This document shows, one piece after another, positions 23,761-33,964 of a stretch of DNA of 64,000 bases. Where the stretch lies: assembly GCF_000383095.1 (NCBI RefSeq), contig NZ_AORL01000015.1, forward strand, positions 174,986 to 238,985, read 5' to 3'. The position numbers and the translations under genes were made by a program. The notes beneath the pieces are model-generated. The model was not told where the DNA came from. It worked only from the letters and a program-made list of their open reading frames with translations, and made no database searches. Source of the DNA: Sphingomonas sp. PR090111-T3T-6A. Its GTDB lineage: Bacteria > Pseudomonadota > Alphaproteobacteria > Sphingomonadales > Sphingomonadaceae. How positions within the stretch are numbered: position 1 is the first letter of the stretch; each line of letters begins with the position of its first letter.

Positions 23761-26064
23761 ATGACTGTTACCGTTGCCACGCTTGGCTTCCCGCGTGTGG
23801 GGCCGCGCCGCGAACTGAAGTTCGCTCTTGAGAAATATTGGTCGGGCAAGGCCAGCGAGACCGAGCTGCTCGAAGCCGCAGCAGGCCTGCGCACCGCCGC
23901 CTGGGCGCGACAGAAGGCGCTGGGGGCCGACTGGCTGCCGTCCAACGACTTCTCGCTCTACGACCATGTGCTCGACATGAGCGTCATGCTGGGCGCGATC
24001 CCGGACCGCTACGGCGCGGCCGCGGGTCAGGCCGATCTCGCCACCTATTTCGCGATGGCGCGCGGCACGACGGGCGCGGAGGATGGCTGCGGCCATGCCC
24101 ATGCCAGCCTCACGGCGTGCGAGATGACCAAATGGTTCGACACCAATTACCATTACATGGTGCCCGAGCTGGTGCCGGGGCAGCGGCTGGCGCTGGGTCG
24201 GCTCAAGCTGGTCGACGAATATCGCGAGGCGCGCGCGCTGGGCTATGAGACGCGGCCCGTGCTGCTCGGGCCAGTGACGTGGCTCAGCCTCGCCAAGGGG
24301 CGCGGCGTCGATCCCTTCGAGATGCTCGACGAGGTGCTGGGTCTCTATGTCGCGATCCTCGGGCAGCTCGCCCATGCCGGTGCGGATTGGGTGCAGATCG
24401 ACGAGCCGATCCTCGTGCTCGATCTCGACGAGACGCAGCGGCAGGCGCTGACCCGCGCTTATGCCAAGCTCGGCCGCTGCAATGTGAAGTTGATGCTGAC
24501 GACCTATTTCGGCGGTCTCGACGACAATCTGAGCTTCGCCGCGACGCTGCCGGTGTCGGGCCTGCACGTCGATCTGGTGCGGGCGCCGGGGCAGCTCTAT
24601 GCGGTGCTGAAGGCGGCGCCCAGGTCGTTGCTGCTGTCGCTTGGCGTGGTGGACGGGCGCAATGTTTGGCGCGCCGATCTCGAAGCGCTGCTCGACCGGC
24701 TGGAGCCGATCGCGGCAACGCGCGATCTGGTGCTGGCGCCGTCCTGCTCGCTGCTTCATGTGCCGGTCGATCTCGCGCTGGAGACGAAGCTCGACGAGGA
24801 GGTGACGCAGTGGCTCGCCTTCGCCGTGCAGAAGGTGGAGGAGCTCTCCACCCTCAAGCGTGCGCTCAACGAGGGGCGGGGGAGCGTCGCCGCCGAACTC
24901 GCCGCCTCGACGAAGGCCGCCGCCAACCGCCGCACCTCGCCGCGCATCCACGACAGGGCGGTCGCCGAGCGTGTCGCCGGCGTGACGTCCGCCATGCGCG
25001 AGCGCCGCTCAGGCCATGCCGAGCGCACCCGTGCGCAGGCGGAGGTGCTGGGCCTCCCGGCCTTCCCGACGACGACGATCGGCTCCTTCCCGCAAACGGC
25101 GGAAGTCCGCCACGCCCGCGCCGAATATGTCCGCGGCCATCTCGACGATGCGGCCTACGAACAATTCCTCCGCGAGGAGACCGAGCGCGCGATCCGCTGG
25201 CAGGAGGAGGCCGGCCTCGACATGCTCGTCCATGGAGAGTTCGAGCGGAACGACATGGTGCAATATTTCGGCGAGCAGCTCTCCGGCTTCGCCTTCACCA
25301 CCAGCGGTTGGGTGCAGTCCTACGGCTCGCGCTGCGTGCGGCCGCCGATCCTCTATGGCGACGTCTCCCGTCCGGAGGCGATGACCGTCGCATGGTGGCG
25401 GACGGCGCAGGGCTTCACCGACAAGCCGGTCAAGGGGATGCTGACCGGCCCGGTGACGATCCTCAACTGGTCCTTCGTCCGCGACGACCAGCCGCGCGAG
25501 GCCTCCTGCCGCCAGATCGCGCTCGCGATCCGCGACGAGGTGCTCGATCTCGAAGCGGCCGGCGCGAAGGCGATCCAGATCGACGAGGCGGCGCTCCGTG
25601 AAGGCCTGCCGCTGCGCAAGCGCGACTGGCAGGCTTATCTCGACTGGGCGGTGGACTGCTTCCGTCTCTCGGCGGCGGGCGTGGCGGACGCGACCCAGAT
25701 CCACACCCACATGTGCTATTCGGAGTTCAACGACATCCTGCCCTCGATCGGCGCGATGGACACCGACGTGATCTCGATCGAGACGGCGCGCTCGCAGATG
25801 GAGCTGCTCGAAGGCTTCGCCCGCTATCGCTATCCGAGCGCGATCGGGCCGGGCGTCTACGACATCCACGCGCCGCGCGTGCCGACGGAGGCGGAGATCG
25901 TCGCGCTGATGCGGCTCGCGGGGCGGCATCTGCGGCCCGAGCAGCTCTGGGTAAACCCCGATTGCGGCCTCAAGACCCGCAAGTGGGAGGAGGTGAAGCC
26001 GGCGATTGCGGCGATGGTCGCGGCGGCCCGGACGCTCCGCGCCGAACTGCTGGTCGAGGCGTAA
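23761..26064 (+). CDS. metE: Cobalamin-independent methionine synthase
   Basis: A 767-residue enzyme that moves the methyl group of 5-methyltetrahydropteroyl-triglutamate to homocysteine, the last step of methionine synthesis. The N-terminal half starts with TLGFPRVGPRRELKFALEKYW. The C-terminal catalytic half starts at FPTTTIGSFPQT. It holds the zinc ligands H650 and C652 in HTHMCYSEF and a late cysteine in NPDCGLKTR. Length matches the family (about 755-765). The ATG at 23761 has GGAG in GTTGGAGACC upstream. A cobalamin riboswitch precedes it, so it should be shut down when B12 is present. A two-domain thioesterase gene follows after 1 bp. Confidence 0.97.
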   Translation: MTVTVATLGFPRVGPRRELKFALEKYWSGKASETELLEAAAGLRTAAWARQKALGADWLPSNDFSLYDHVLDMSVMLGAIPDRYGAAAGQADLATYFAMARGTTGAEDGCGHAHASLTACEMTKWFDTNYHYMVPELVPGQRLALGRLKLVDEYREARALGYETRPVLLGPVTWLSLAKGRGVDPFEMLDEVLGLYVAILGQLAHAGADWVQIDEPILVLDLDETQRQALTRAYAKLGRCNVKLMLTTYFGGLDDNLSFAATLPVSGLHVDLVRAPGQLYAVLKAAPRSLLLSLGVVDGRNVWRADLEALLDRLEPIAATRDLVLAPSCSLLHVPVDLALETKLDEEVTQWLAFAVQKVEELSTLKRALNEGRGSVAAELAASTKAAANRRTSPRIHDRAVAERVAGVTSAMRERRSGHAERTRAQAEVLGLPAFPTTTIGSFPQTAEVRHARAEYVRGHLDDAAYEQFLREETERAIRWQEEAGLDMLVHGEFERNDMVQYFGEQLSGFAFTTSGWVQSYGSRCVRPPILYGDVSRPEAMTVAWWRTAQGFTDKPVKGMLTGPVTILNWSFVRDDQPREASCRQIALAIRDEVLDLEAAGAKAIQIDEAALREGLPLRKRDWQAYLDWAVDCFRLSAAGVADATQIHTHMCYSEFNDILPSIGAMDTDVISIETARSQMELLEGFARYRYPSAIGPGVYDIHAPRVPTEAEIVALMRLAGRHLRPEQLWVNPDCGLKTRKWEEVKPAIAAMVAAARTLRAELLVEA

Positions 26065-26065
26065 C

Positions 26066-26833
26066 ATGAACCTGACGAAGGCCGGGACCGGGGTCGTCCA
26101 GCTCATCGACATGGTGTTTCCGGGCGACACCAACCATCACGGCACGCTGTTCGGCGGCGTGGCGCTCGCGCACATGGACAAGGTGGCGTTCCTCGCCGCC
26201 GCGCGCCATGGCCGGGCGCCCTTCGTCACCGCCTCCTGCGAGAAGATCGATTTCGCCGCGCCCGCAAGGGCCGGCGAGATCGTCGAGGCGACGGGGCGGG
26301 TCGTGCGCGTCGGCAACAGCTCGCTCGATGTCGAGGTCGAGCTGGTCGCCGAGGTGCCGGTCAGCGGGGAGCGGCGCCTGTGCACGCGCGGGCGCTTCAC
26401 ACTGGTGGCGGTGAAAGGGCCGGAGACGCGGCTTCCTCTGCCGCCACTCTCGCCCGTGTCGCCCGTGTCGGAGGAGGGCGTGCTGCGGATGGCCGAGATG
26501 GTCTTCCCGCCGCAGACCAACCATTACGGCACGCTTTATGGCGGGGATGCGCTCAAGATGATGGGGAAGGCCGCCTTCATCGCGGCGACCCGCCATGCCC
26601 GCGCGGTGATGGTGATGGCGGGCTCTGACCGGATCGACTTCACCGCCCCGATCCATGAGGGCGAGATGGTGGAGCTCGTGTCACGGATCGAATGGACGGG
26701 ACGGAGCTCCACGCGGGTGAATGTCGAACTCTGGGCCGAGAATCTGCTGACTGGGCACCGTTGCCGATCCGCGTCCGCGAGTTTCGCAATGGTAGCGGTG
26801 GGTCGGGACGGGAGGCCCGAGCCGATCGTCTGA
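26066..26833 (+). CDS. Tandem hotdog acyl-CoA thioesterase
   Basis: A 255-residue protein with two copies of the hotdog thioesterase fold. Repeat 1 has MVFPGDTNHHGTLFGGVALAHMD (residues about 16-38) and repeat 2 has MVFPPQTNHYGTLYGGDALKMM (about 144-165). Each carries the N-H-x-G-T-L-x-G-G motif with the catalytic asparagine/aspartate and helix of cytosolic BFIT-like acyl-CoA hydrolases. Each repeat ends with the typical G.S...V.VE strand. The substrate is a fatty acyl-CoA, chain length unknown. It starts 1 bp after the metE stop, so it may be co-transcribed and thereby come under the riboswitch. Confidence 0.88.
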   Translation: MNLTKAGTGVVQLIDMVFPGDTNHHGTLFGGVALAHMDKVAFLAAARHGRAPFVTASCEKIDFAAPARAGEIVEATGRVVRVGNSSLDVEVELVAEVPVSGERRLCTRGRFTLVAVKGPETRLPLPPLSPVSPVSEEGVLRMAEMVFPPQTNHYGTLYGGDALKMMGKAAFIAATRHARAVMVMAGSDRIDFTAPIHEGEMVELVSRIEWTGRSSTRVNVELWAENLLTGHRCRSASASFAMVAVGRDGRPEPIV

Positions 26834-27103
26834 CCAAACAGGTCAGCTCGATGGTCGACGCAACAGAAGCGCAGATTATGCCGAGACTCGCCCTGTTAAC
26901 TGATGAACGAACGTCGGCTTTTGAGCCAACGCTCGCGCGCTAAACGATCGAGATTGGCGCGCGAACGGCCCGGCGGCTTCATTACGTCGACTGGAATGGA
27001 CGCGCTCGTCCCCCTTGGGGACTCTGCCGCCCGACCGCTTCCGGCCCAGAGGCTTAGGAAGCGGCCATAGGAGGACGAGTGCGCTCAGCTCGGCAAAGCC
27101 TGA

Positions 27104-28482
<1,379 letters not shown>

Positions 28483-28570
28483 GGTCGCTCCTCGTCGTCC
28501 GCATCTAGGCTTGCGCTGCCGTGAAGATTAGACTGCACAATCGGGAAACGGCTTTGAGTTGAATTCAACA

Positions 28571-29470
28571 ATGGCGCGCAACGACTTCAACGACCTGCTG
28601 GCGTTCCGCGCCGTCGCCACAGAAAGAAGCTTCACCCGGGCCGCGGCGCAGCTGGGCGTCTCGACGTCGGCGGTGAGCCATGCGCTCCGCGGTCTGGAGG
28701 AGCGAATTGGCATCCGTCTCCTCAACCGCACCACCCGGAGTGTGGTGCCGACGGAGGCGGGCGAGCGCCTGCTGATCACGGTGTCGGCGCTGGTCGACGG
28801 CGTGGAGGCCGAACTCGCAAGCCTGGGTGAGTTGAGGGACAGGCCGGCTGGGAACATTCGCATCACGACGAGCGCGCATGCGGCCAAAACCATATTGGAG
28901 CCCGTGCTGCTCCCGCTTCTTGCGGCCCATCCTGAGCTGAAGGTGGAGCTGAGCGCCGACGCCGGCTTCGTGGACATCGTCGCCGAGCGTTTCGATGCGG
29001 GGGTACGGCTGGGCGAGACGATTGCGCAGGACATGGTCGCCGTCCCCATCGGGCCAGACATGCGCATGGCGGCGGTCGCGTCGACGGCCTATTTCGAGCG
29101 CCGTCCGCCGCCTAAGACGCCTCACGACCTGAGCGAGCACAACTGCATCAATTTGCGGTTTCCGACCTATGGCGGGCTCTACGCGTGGGAGTTCGAAAAG
29201 GACGGGCGCGCTCTGAACGTGCGGGTGGACGGGCAACTGACCGTGAACGACACGGCTCTCGCACTCCAGGCGGCCATGGATGGTCTCGGCATCGCCTACA
29301 TCACCGACGACCAGGTGCTTCCACTGATTGCGAAAGGCCGTCTGATCCGGGTGCTCGAGGACTGGTGCCCGCCGTTTCCGGGCTACCATCTCTACTATCC
29401 GAGCCGCAGGCAGCACTCGTCCGGTTTCGTCGCTGTCATTGAAGCGCTGCGCTATCGCGTTGGAGCGTGA
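28571..29470 (+). CDS. LysR-family transcriptional regulator
   Basis: A 299-residue regulator. The N-terminal winged HTH reads FRAVATERSFTRAAAQLGVSTSAVSHALRGLEERIGIRLLNRTTRSVVPTEAG, the standard LysR start. The periplasmic-binding-like effector domain follows from about residue 90. The ATG at 28571 is preferred over the TTG at 28559. A GAATTC palindrome lies just upstream. It is divergent from the CMD/aldo-keto reductase pair, the typical arrangement for a LysR activator and its targets. Effector unknown. Confidence 0.93.
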   Translation: MARNDFNDLLAFRAVATERSFTRAAAQLGVSTSAVSHALRGLEERIGIRLLNRTTRSVVPTEAGERLLITVSALVDGVEAELASLGELRDRPAGNIRITTSAHAAKTILEPVLLPLLAAHPELKVELSADAGFVDIVAERFDAGVRLGETIAQDMVAVPIGPDMRMAAVASTAYFERRPPPKTPHDLSEHNCINLRFPTYGGLYAWEFEKDGRALNVRVDGQLTVNDTALALQAAMDGLGIAYITDDQVLPLIAKGRLIRVLEDWCPPFPGYHLYYPSRRQHSSGFVAVIEALRYRVGA

Positions 29471-29676
29471 CGAGCCGGCGGCGGCTTTCAGCAGCGTCCG
29501 AGTGCTGTCTGAATGGCAACATTTTGGGTCTTTCGCGACCGGCGGCTCGCGCCCTCATGGCGGCCATTCGTTCCGGCAGCAGATGCTTACTACCAGACCA
29601 TCCGCTATGCCCCGCTCCGGCCGCCACGCTTCCGCCTCAGTGCATTGCAAGATTAGATGCGGTAGGAAGAAGCTGA

Positions 29677-29955
29677 GTGCAGGCTTTGTCCATATTTGTC
29701 GCGTTGCAGGTTGCCTCTTATGGTCCGCCAGACATTCCTGCTCTCGGTATCGGGCAACCTGTACAAAACAGTGATTGCCCTATTCCGAACGGCAACGAAA
29801 TCGTGCTTTGCAAAGCGCGAAAGTCTGCCAATTCCGATCGTTATACGGGAGTGAAGCCAACTGCGGACGGCAATGCTTTATCAGCGCCGTTTGTCATCAA
29901 GCTTCCCGGCGGAGGGAGCATTAAGGGTTTCCGCCAACTGACGATCCCGTTCTGA
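29677..29955 (+). CDS. Small secreted protein, sphingomonad type
   Basis: A 92-residue protein translated from GTG with GGAAGAAG upstream. It has a weak hydrophobic N-terminus (LSIFVALQVASYG), then a CPIPNGNEIVLCKARK segment: two cysteines around a GNEIVLC core. Short exported proteins with a NEIVVC-like core are common in sphingomonad genomes and have no known function. Base composition is less GC-rich than the neighbours. Confidence is limited by the short length and non-ATG start. Confidence 0.5.
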   Translation: MQALSIFVALQVASYGPPDIPALGIGQPVQNSDCPIPNGNEIVLCKARKSANSDRYTGVKPTADGNALSAPFVIKLPGGGSIKGFRQLTIPF

Positions 29956-30147
29956 CCGGCTATCGATCGACACATATGACCAAACCTGCTTCTGATTGCC
30001 TTATTGCAGTCAAAGTGGACGGACCGAAATTCACCAGTTTGAGCCATTCTGGTGGTGGTGATGGCCACGGGGAGGGGTTGGGCAGCGAGCGCCCTCTTAG
30101 CGGACGCCGCATCATGTGTTATCCTGCTCTTCCTAGGAGAATTACAC

Positions 30148-30489
30148 ATGGCCATGGTCGGTATAGCCATCCTCTTCAGCTTAGTCCTTTGCGGTTTTGC
30201 GTTACTGGCAAACGCACGCCTTAAGGGCGTCAATCGGATACCGATGCAGTGGTGGTTTAATGGGGAAGCTACTTGGTCGGCCCCTCGCCCTGTAGCTCTC
30301 GCGTTCTTTCCTGTGATGGCCGCCTGCGCCTTCATAGTGTTAATTTTCTTGGCCGAGAACGTGCGGCCAAAGGTTGGGCAGGAAGGTATGGTCCTTCCCA
30401 CGTTCATCGGCATCGGCCTCATGTTCCTAGGTTTGCAGCTTCTCCATCTATGGCTGGTTCAGAAAACGTTGCGTCGTAACGGCAGCTAG
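30148..30489 (+). CDS. Small membrane protein (three to four segments)
   Basis: A 113-residue integral membrane protein. Hydrophobic segments cover about residues 2-20 (VGIAILFSLVLCGFALL), 48-68 (PVALAFFPVMAACAFIVLIFL) and 83-103 (TFIGIGLMFLGLQLLHLWLV). The loop NRIPMQWWFNGEATWSAPR resembles the conserved loop of DUF1648/SdpI-like membrane proteins. The ATG at 30148 has TAGGAGA upstream at good spacing. No operon partner. Function unknown. Confidence 0.6.
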   Translation: MAMVGIAILFSLVLCGFALLANARLKGVNRIPMQWWFNGEATWSAPRPVALAFFPVMAACAFIVLIFLAENVRPKVGQEGMVLPTFIGIGLMFLGLQLLHLWLVQKTLRRNGS

Positions 30490-30765
30490 CCGCCAGGCTC
30501 AGGCGTTCCATACCGATGGACGGAGCGCGAAAACGGCGGGAAAGCTGTCGGTCGGCTTCCAGGGTCGTCCTAGGGGCACCGGAACGGCAATATCTGGCTC
30601 GCTGCAGATGGTCCGATCCAAAGAGCGTGAACGGCCGCTCTTCTCAGGAGCGGACGCACCCTCTCCTCCCGGCGAGCGGCAAGCATTGGTCGACACCTTC
30701 CACCGGTGCCCGCGCTCAATCGGTCCCATCTTTTTGTCGGCCGTTTTGGCCGCTGGAGAAGGAAT

Positions 30766-31192
30766 ATGGGAAAGGCACAATATGATCCGGTGGATGCAGG
30801 GCATCGCGCCTGGAACGCTGGGCTCAAGGTTGGAGCGAAGCGGGCGCTGAAACCACACCAGATCTGGGTGATCCGATTTTTCCTCGACGAACATCATCGC
30901 GTTCGTGATCGGGCGCTTTTCGATCGCGCGATCGACCGCAAGTTGCGAGGCTGCGACGTCGTGAAGGTGAAAATCGGTGACCTCGTTCCCGGTGGGGAGG
31001 TCCGTACCCATGCGATCGTGATCCAGGCCAAGACTGGCAAGCCGGTGCCGTTTGAGCTGATGACTGATGCTCGTACCAGCCTGCTCACATGGCTTGAACA
31101 GCGAGGTGGCGCATTGAGCGACTGCGCGGCTGGTCGACGAATGGGTCGCGGATATTGGACTGAGGCGAGCGGAATATGGAACGCATTTAGCT
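30766..31192 (+). pseudogene. Relic of a tyrosine recombinase (integrase)
   Basis: From an ATG with a good AGAAGGA site the frame reads LKPHQIWVIRFFLDEHHRVRDRALFDRAIDRKLRGCDVVKVKIGDL...THAIVIQAKTGKPVPFELMTD. This is the N-terminal and early catalytic part, including the first arginine region (SKLRGCD type), of a site-specific integrase family common in sphingomonads. After LLTWLEQRGG the frame shifts. A different reading frame then continues with RLVDEWVADIGLRRAEYGTH, which in intact relatives lies much further on, just before the HxxR motif. About 30-40 residues are lost at the junction and the catalytic HxxR and tyrosine are absent. The gene is dead and abuts the T6SS locus. Confidence 0.8.
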
Positions 31193-31333
31193 TGTCCCCT
31201 TCATGTCATTGGTAACCGAACGACCGGAAGATGAAACCACGCTGAAGCTCCGGACCTTCACATCTGGGGTAACGATGAGAGGCTGTCGGAAACGGCGGGC
31301 TGTCATGGTCCCTAGCAAGGCGAGGTCGAAGAC

Positions 31334-31858
31334 ATGGCATCGGCGAAAGGCGGGCAGCGTTTCATCAAGGAGAATCGCGCGCCTCGAGTTCACATCGAAT
31401 ATGAGGTCGAAACCTATGGGTCTCGGCAAAAGATCGAAATCCCGTTCGTGATGGGCGTGATGTCGGACCTGTCCGGCAAGAGTCTCGTCGAGAAGAAGCC
31501 ACACGAACAACGGGACTTCGTCGAGTTCGACATGGACAATTTCGAGGAGCGGATAGAGCGTATCGCGCCTCGTGCCGCCTTTGCGGTGGAAAACACGCTG
31601 ACCGGCGAGGGGCGGATGGGCGTCGACCTGACGTTCCGGACGCTGGAGGATTTCAATCCCGGGCAGGTCGCCCGCAACGTGCCAGCGCTCGCCAAGCTGC
31701 TGGAGGCGCGCGAGCAGCTCAACGATCTCATGCTCTACATGGACGGCAAGGCCGGCGCACAGGAACTGCTCGACCAGGTGCTGAAGGATCCGGCGCTGAT
31801 GAAGGCGCTCGCCGCCGCACGCCCCGCCACCGACGAGCAGGACGCGTCCGCGGAATAA
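31334..31858 (+). CDS. tssB: T6SS sheath small subunit TssB (VipA)
   Basis: A 174-residue protein forming, with TssC, the contractile sheath of the type VI secretion system. The family core reads VHIEYEVETYGSRQKIEIPFVMGVMSDLSG, followed by KPHEQRDFVEFDMDNFEERI and the GRMGVDLTFRTLEDFNPG block. First gene of the T6SS plus-strand run, 28 bp ahead of tssC; the promoter must lie in the 140 bp after the integrase relic. Confidence 0.97.
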   Translation: MASAKGGQRFIKENRAPRVHIEYEVETYGSRQKIEIPFVMGVMSDLSGKSLVEKKPHEQRDFVEFDMDNFEERIERIAPRAAFAVENTLTGEGRMGVDLTFRTLEDFNPGQVARNVPALAKLLEAREQLNDLMLYMDGKAGAQELLDQVLKDPALMKALAAARPATDEQDASAE

Positions 31859-31886
31859 CCGCCGGCACACTTCCCCGGAGAGAAAT

Positions 31887-33380
31887 ATGTCCCAGGAAAT
31901 GCTTCAGCAGGCGGCGCCTGCCGAAATGACGACCGATGGCATGGTCGATGACTTCGCCATGTTGCTCCAGAAGGAATTCAAGCCCGGCAGCGATGCCAAG
32001 CAGGCGCGTATCGAGTTGGCCGTGAAGACGCTTGCCCAGCAGGCGCTGGAAGATGCGGCGATCATCGGCGAGGACGTGTTCCTCACCGTCGACGCGCTCA
32101 AGGCCGCGATCGACCGCAAGCTGACCGAACAGATCAACCGCATCATCCACCATTCCGAATTCCAGTCGCTGGAATCGGCGTGGCGCGGTCTCTGGTATCT
32201 GGTCGGCAACACGTCGACCGGCAAGGATCTCAAGATCCGCGTGCTCAACATCTCCAAGGAGGAGACGCGCCGCCAGCTTCGCCAATATCGCGATGCGGCG
32301 TGGGACCAGAGCCCGCTGTTCAAGAAGGTCTACGAGGCCGAGTTCGGCCAGCTCGGCGGCCAGCCCTATGGCGCGATCGTCTGCGACTATTATTTCGATC
32401 ATGGCGGCCCCGACATCGAGGTGATGAAGGGCCTGTCCAAGATCGGCGCGGCGGCGCACTGTCCGGTGATCGCGGCGGCGGCGCCTGGCCTGATCGGCAT
32501 GGACAGCTGGGGCGAGCTTTCGAATCCGCGCGACATCGCGAAGCAATTCGACGCCACCGACTATATGGCCTGGCGCTCGTTCCGCGCATCGAACGACAGC
32601 CGCTACATGGCGCTGACGCTCCCGCGTTTCCTCGGCCGCCCGCTCTATGGCGCGGACACCGATCCGGTGCCCGAATTCGCCTTCGAGGAGGAAGTCGACG
32701 GCCAGCATGACAAGCATCTGTGGCTGAACGCGGGCTATGCGCTCGGCGTGCGGATCACCGAGGCCTTCAAGACCTATGGCTGGTGCACCCGCATTCGCGG
32801 CGTGGAATCGGGCGGCACCGTCGAGGACCTGCCGACCGCGCTGTTCCCGACCGACGAAGGCGGCGTCGACGCCAAGTGCCCGACCGAGATCGCCATCTCG
32901 GACCGTCGCGAGGCGGAGCTCTCCAAGGCCGGCCTGATGGCCCTGGTGCATCGCAAGAACACCGACCACGCCACTTTCATCGGCGCCCAGACGCTCCACG
33001 CGCCCAAGGCCTATGAGGACCCGGACGCGACGGCGAGCGCCAACCTGTCGGCGCGGCTGCCGTACATCTTCGCGAGCTGTCGCTTCGCCCATTACCTGAA
33101 GTGCATGGTGCGCGACTGGATCGGCAGCTCCCGTGAGGCGCCACAACTCCAGGCCGATCTCCAGAGCTGGATCATGCAATATGTCGACGTCCAGCCCGAC
33201 TTCTCGACCGAAGAGACCAAGGCGCGCAAGCCGCTCAAGCAGGCGTCGGTCGAGGTGATCCCGGATCCGGAGAACCCCGGCTATTATCGCGGCCTGTTCC
33301 GCATGATCCCGCACTACCAGCTGGAGGGCATGGACGTGTCGCTCAGCATGGTTTCGCGCCTGCCGCGCGCGGAAAAATAA
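31887..33380 (+). CDS. tssC: T6SS sheath large subunit TssC (VipB)
   Basis: A 497-residue sheath protein with the expected family landmarks: HHSEFQSLESAWRGLWYLV, LFKKVYEAEFGQLGGQPYGAIVCDYYF, MAWRSFRASNDSRYMALTLPRFLGRPLYG, and the late LSARLPYIFASCRFAHYLKCMVRD. Length matches TssC (about 490-500). The C-terminal segment contributes the ClpV-exposed sheath surface in characterised systems. Start ATG 31887 with GGAGAG upstream. Confidence 0.97.
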   Translation: MSQEMLQQAAPAEMTTDGMVDDFAMLLQKEFKPGSDAKQARIELAVKTLAQQALEDAAIIGEDVFLTVDALKAAIDRKLTEQINRIIHHSEFQSLESAWRGLWYLVGNTSTGKDLKIRVLNISKEETRRQLRQYRDAAWDQSPLFKKVYEAEFGQLGGQPYGAIVCDYYFDHGGPDIEVMKGLSKIGAAAHCPVIAAAAPGLIGMDSWGELSNPRDIAKQFDATDYMAWRSFRASNDSRYMALTLPRFLGRPLYGADTDPVPEFAFEEEVDGQHDKHLWLNAGYALGVRITEAFKTYGWCTRIRGVESGGTVEDLPTALFPTDEGGVDAKCPTEIAISDRREAELSKAGLMALVHRKNTDHATFIGAQTLHAPKAYEDPDATASANLSARLPYIFASCRFAHYLKCMVRDWIGSSREAPQLQADLQSWIMQYVDVQPDFSTEETKARKPLKQASVEVIPDPENPGYYRGLFRMIPHYQLEGMDVSLSMVSRLPRAEK

Positions 33381-33442
33381 CGGCCGCGCCCAGCGAACTG
33401 AAATCCCCGAATTCTTCCTGATCCAAGAAAAAGGACTACGTC

Positions 33443-33931
33443 ATGGCTGTCGACATCTTCCTCAAGCTCACGGGCATCAACGGTGAGTCCGAGGATGCCA
33501 AGCATACCCAGGAGATCGATATCATCGGTTGGAACTGGGGCATGAGCAACACCGGCACCGCACATCTCGGCGGTGGCGCCGGCACCGGCAAGGTCAATAT
33601 CCACGACCTGTCCGTCACCAAATATGTCGACCTCGCCTCGACGCCGCTGATGCTGAGCTGCGCGCAGGGCAAGCATGTCACCACCGCCACGCTGACCATC
33701 CGCAAGGCCGGCGGCGACAACCCGCTGGAATATCTGATCATCACCATGACCGAGGTGATGGTGACCAACATCCAGCACGGCGGCAGCAGCGGCGACGAGC
33801 GTACGACCGAGGTGATCTCGCTGAACTTCGAGAAGCTCGAGGTGAAGTATACCGAACAGAGCAAGACGGGCGGCAGCGGCGGCGCCAGCCCCGAGTTCAA
33901 GTGGGATATCCTCAAGAACCAGGCGGCGTAA
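33443..33931 (+). CDS. hcp: T6SS inner tube protein Hcp (TssD)
   Basis: A 162-residue Hcp that stacks as hexameric rings inside the sheath. Family features are AVDIFLKLTGINGESEDAKH at the start, the IDIIGWNWGMSN strand, an extended GGGAGTGKVNIHDLSVTKYVD loop, and SLNFEKLEVKYTEQ near the end. Standard length with no toxin extension. 62 bp after tssC, with AAGGAC before the ATG. Two non-core genes follow, a common place for Hcp-linked cargo. Confidence 0.96.
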   Translation: MAVDIFLKLTGINGESEDAKHTQEIDIIGWNWGMSNTGTAHLGGGAGTGKVNIHDLSVTKYVDLASTPLMLSCAQGKHVTTATLTIRKAGGDNPLEYLIITMTEVMVTNIQHGGSSGDERTTEVISLNFEKLEVKYTEQSKTGGSGGASPEFKWDILKNQAA

Positions 33932-33964
33932 GTCCGAGAACAATCGAGAATAGCGGACGATAAT

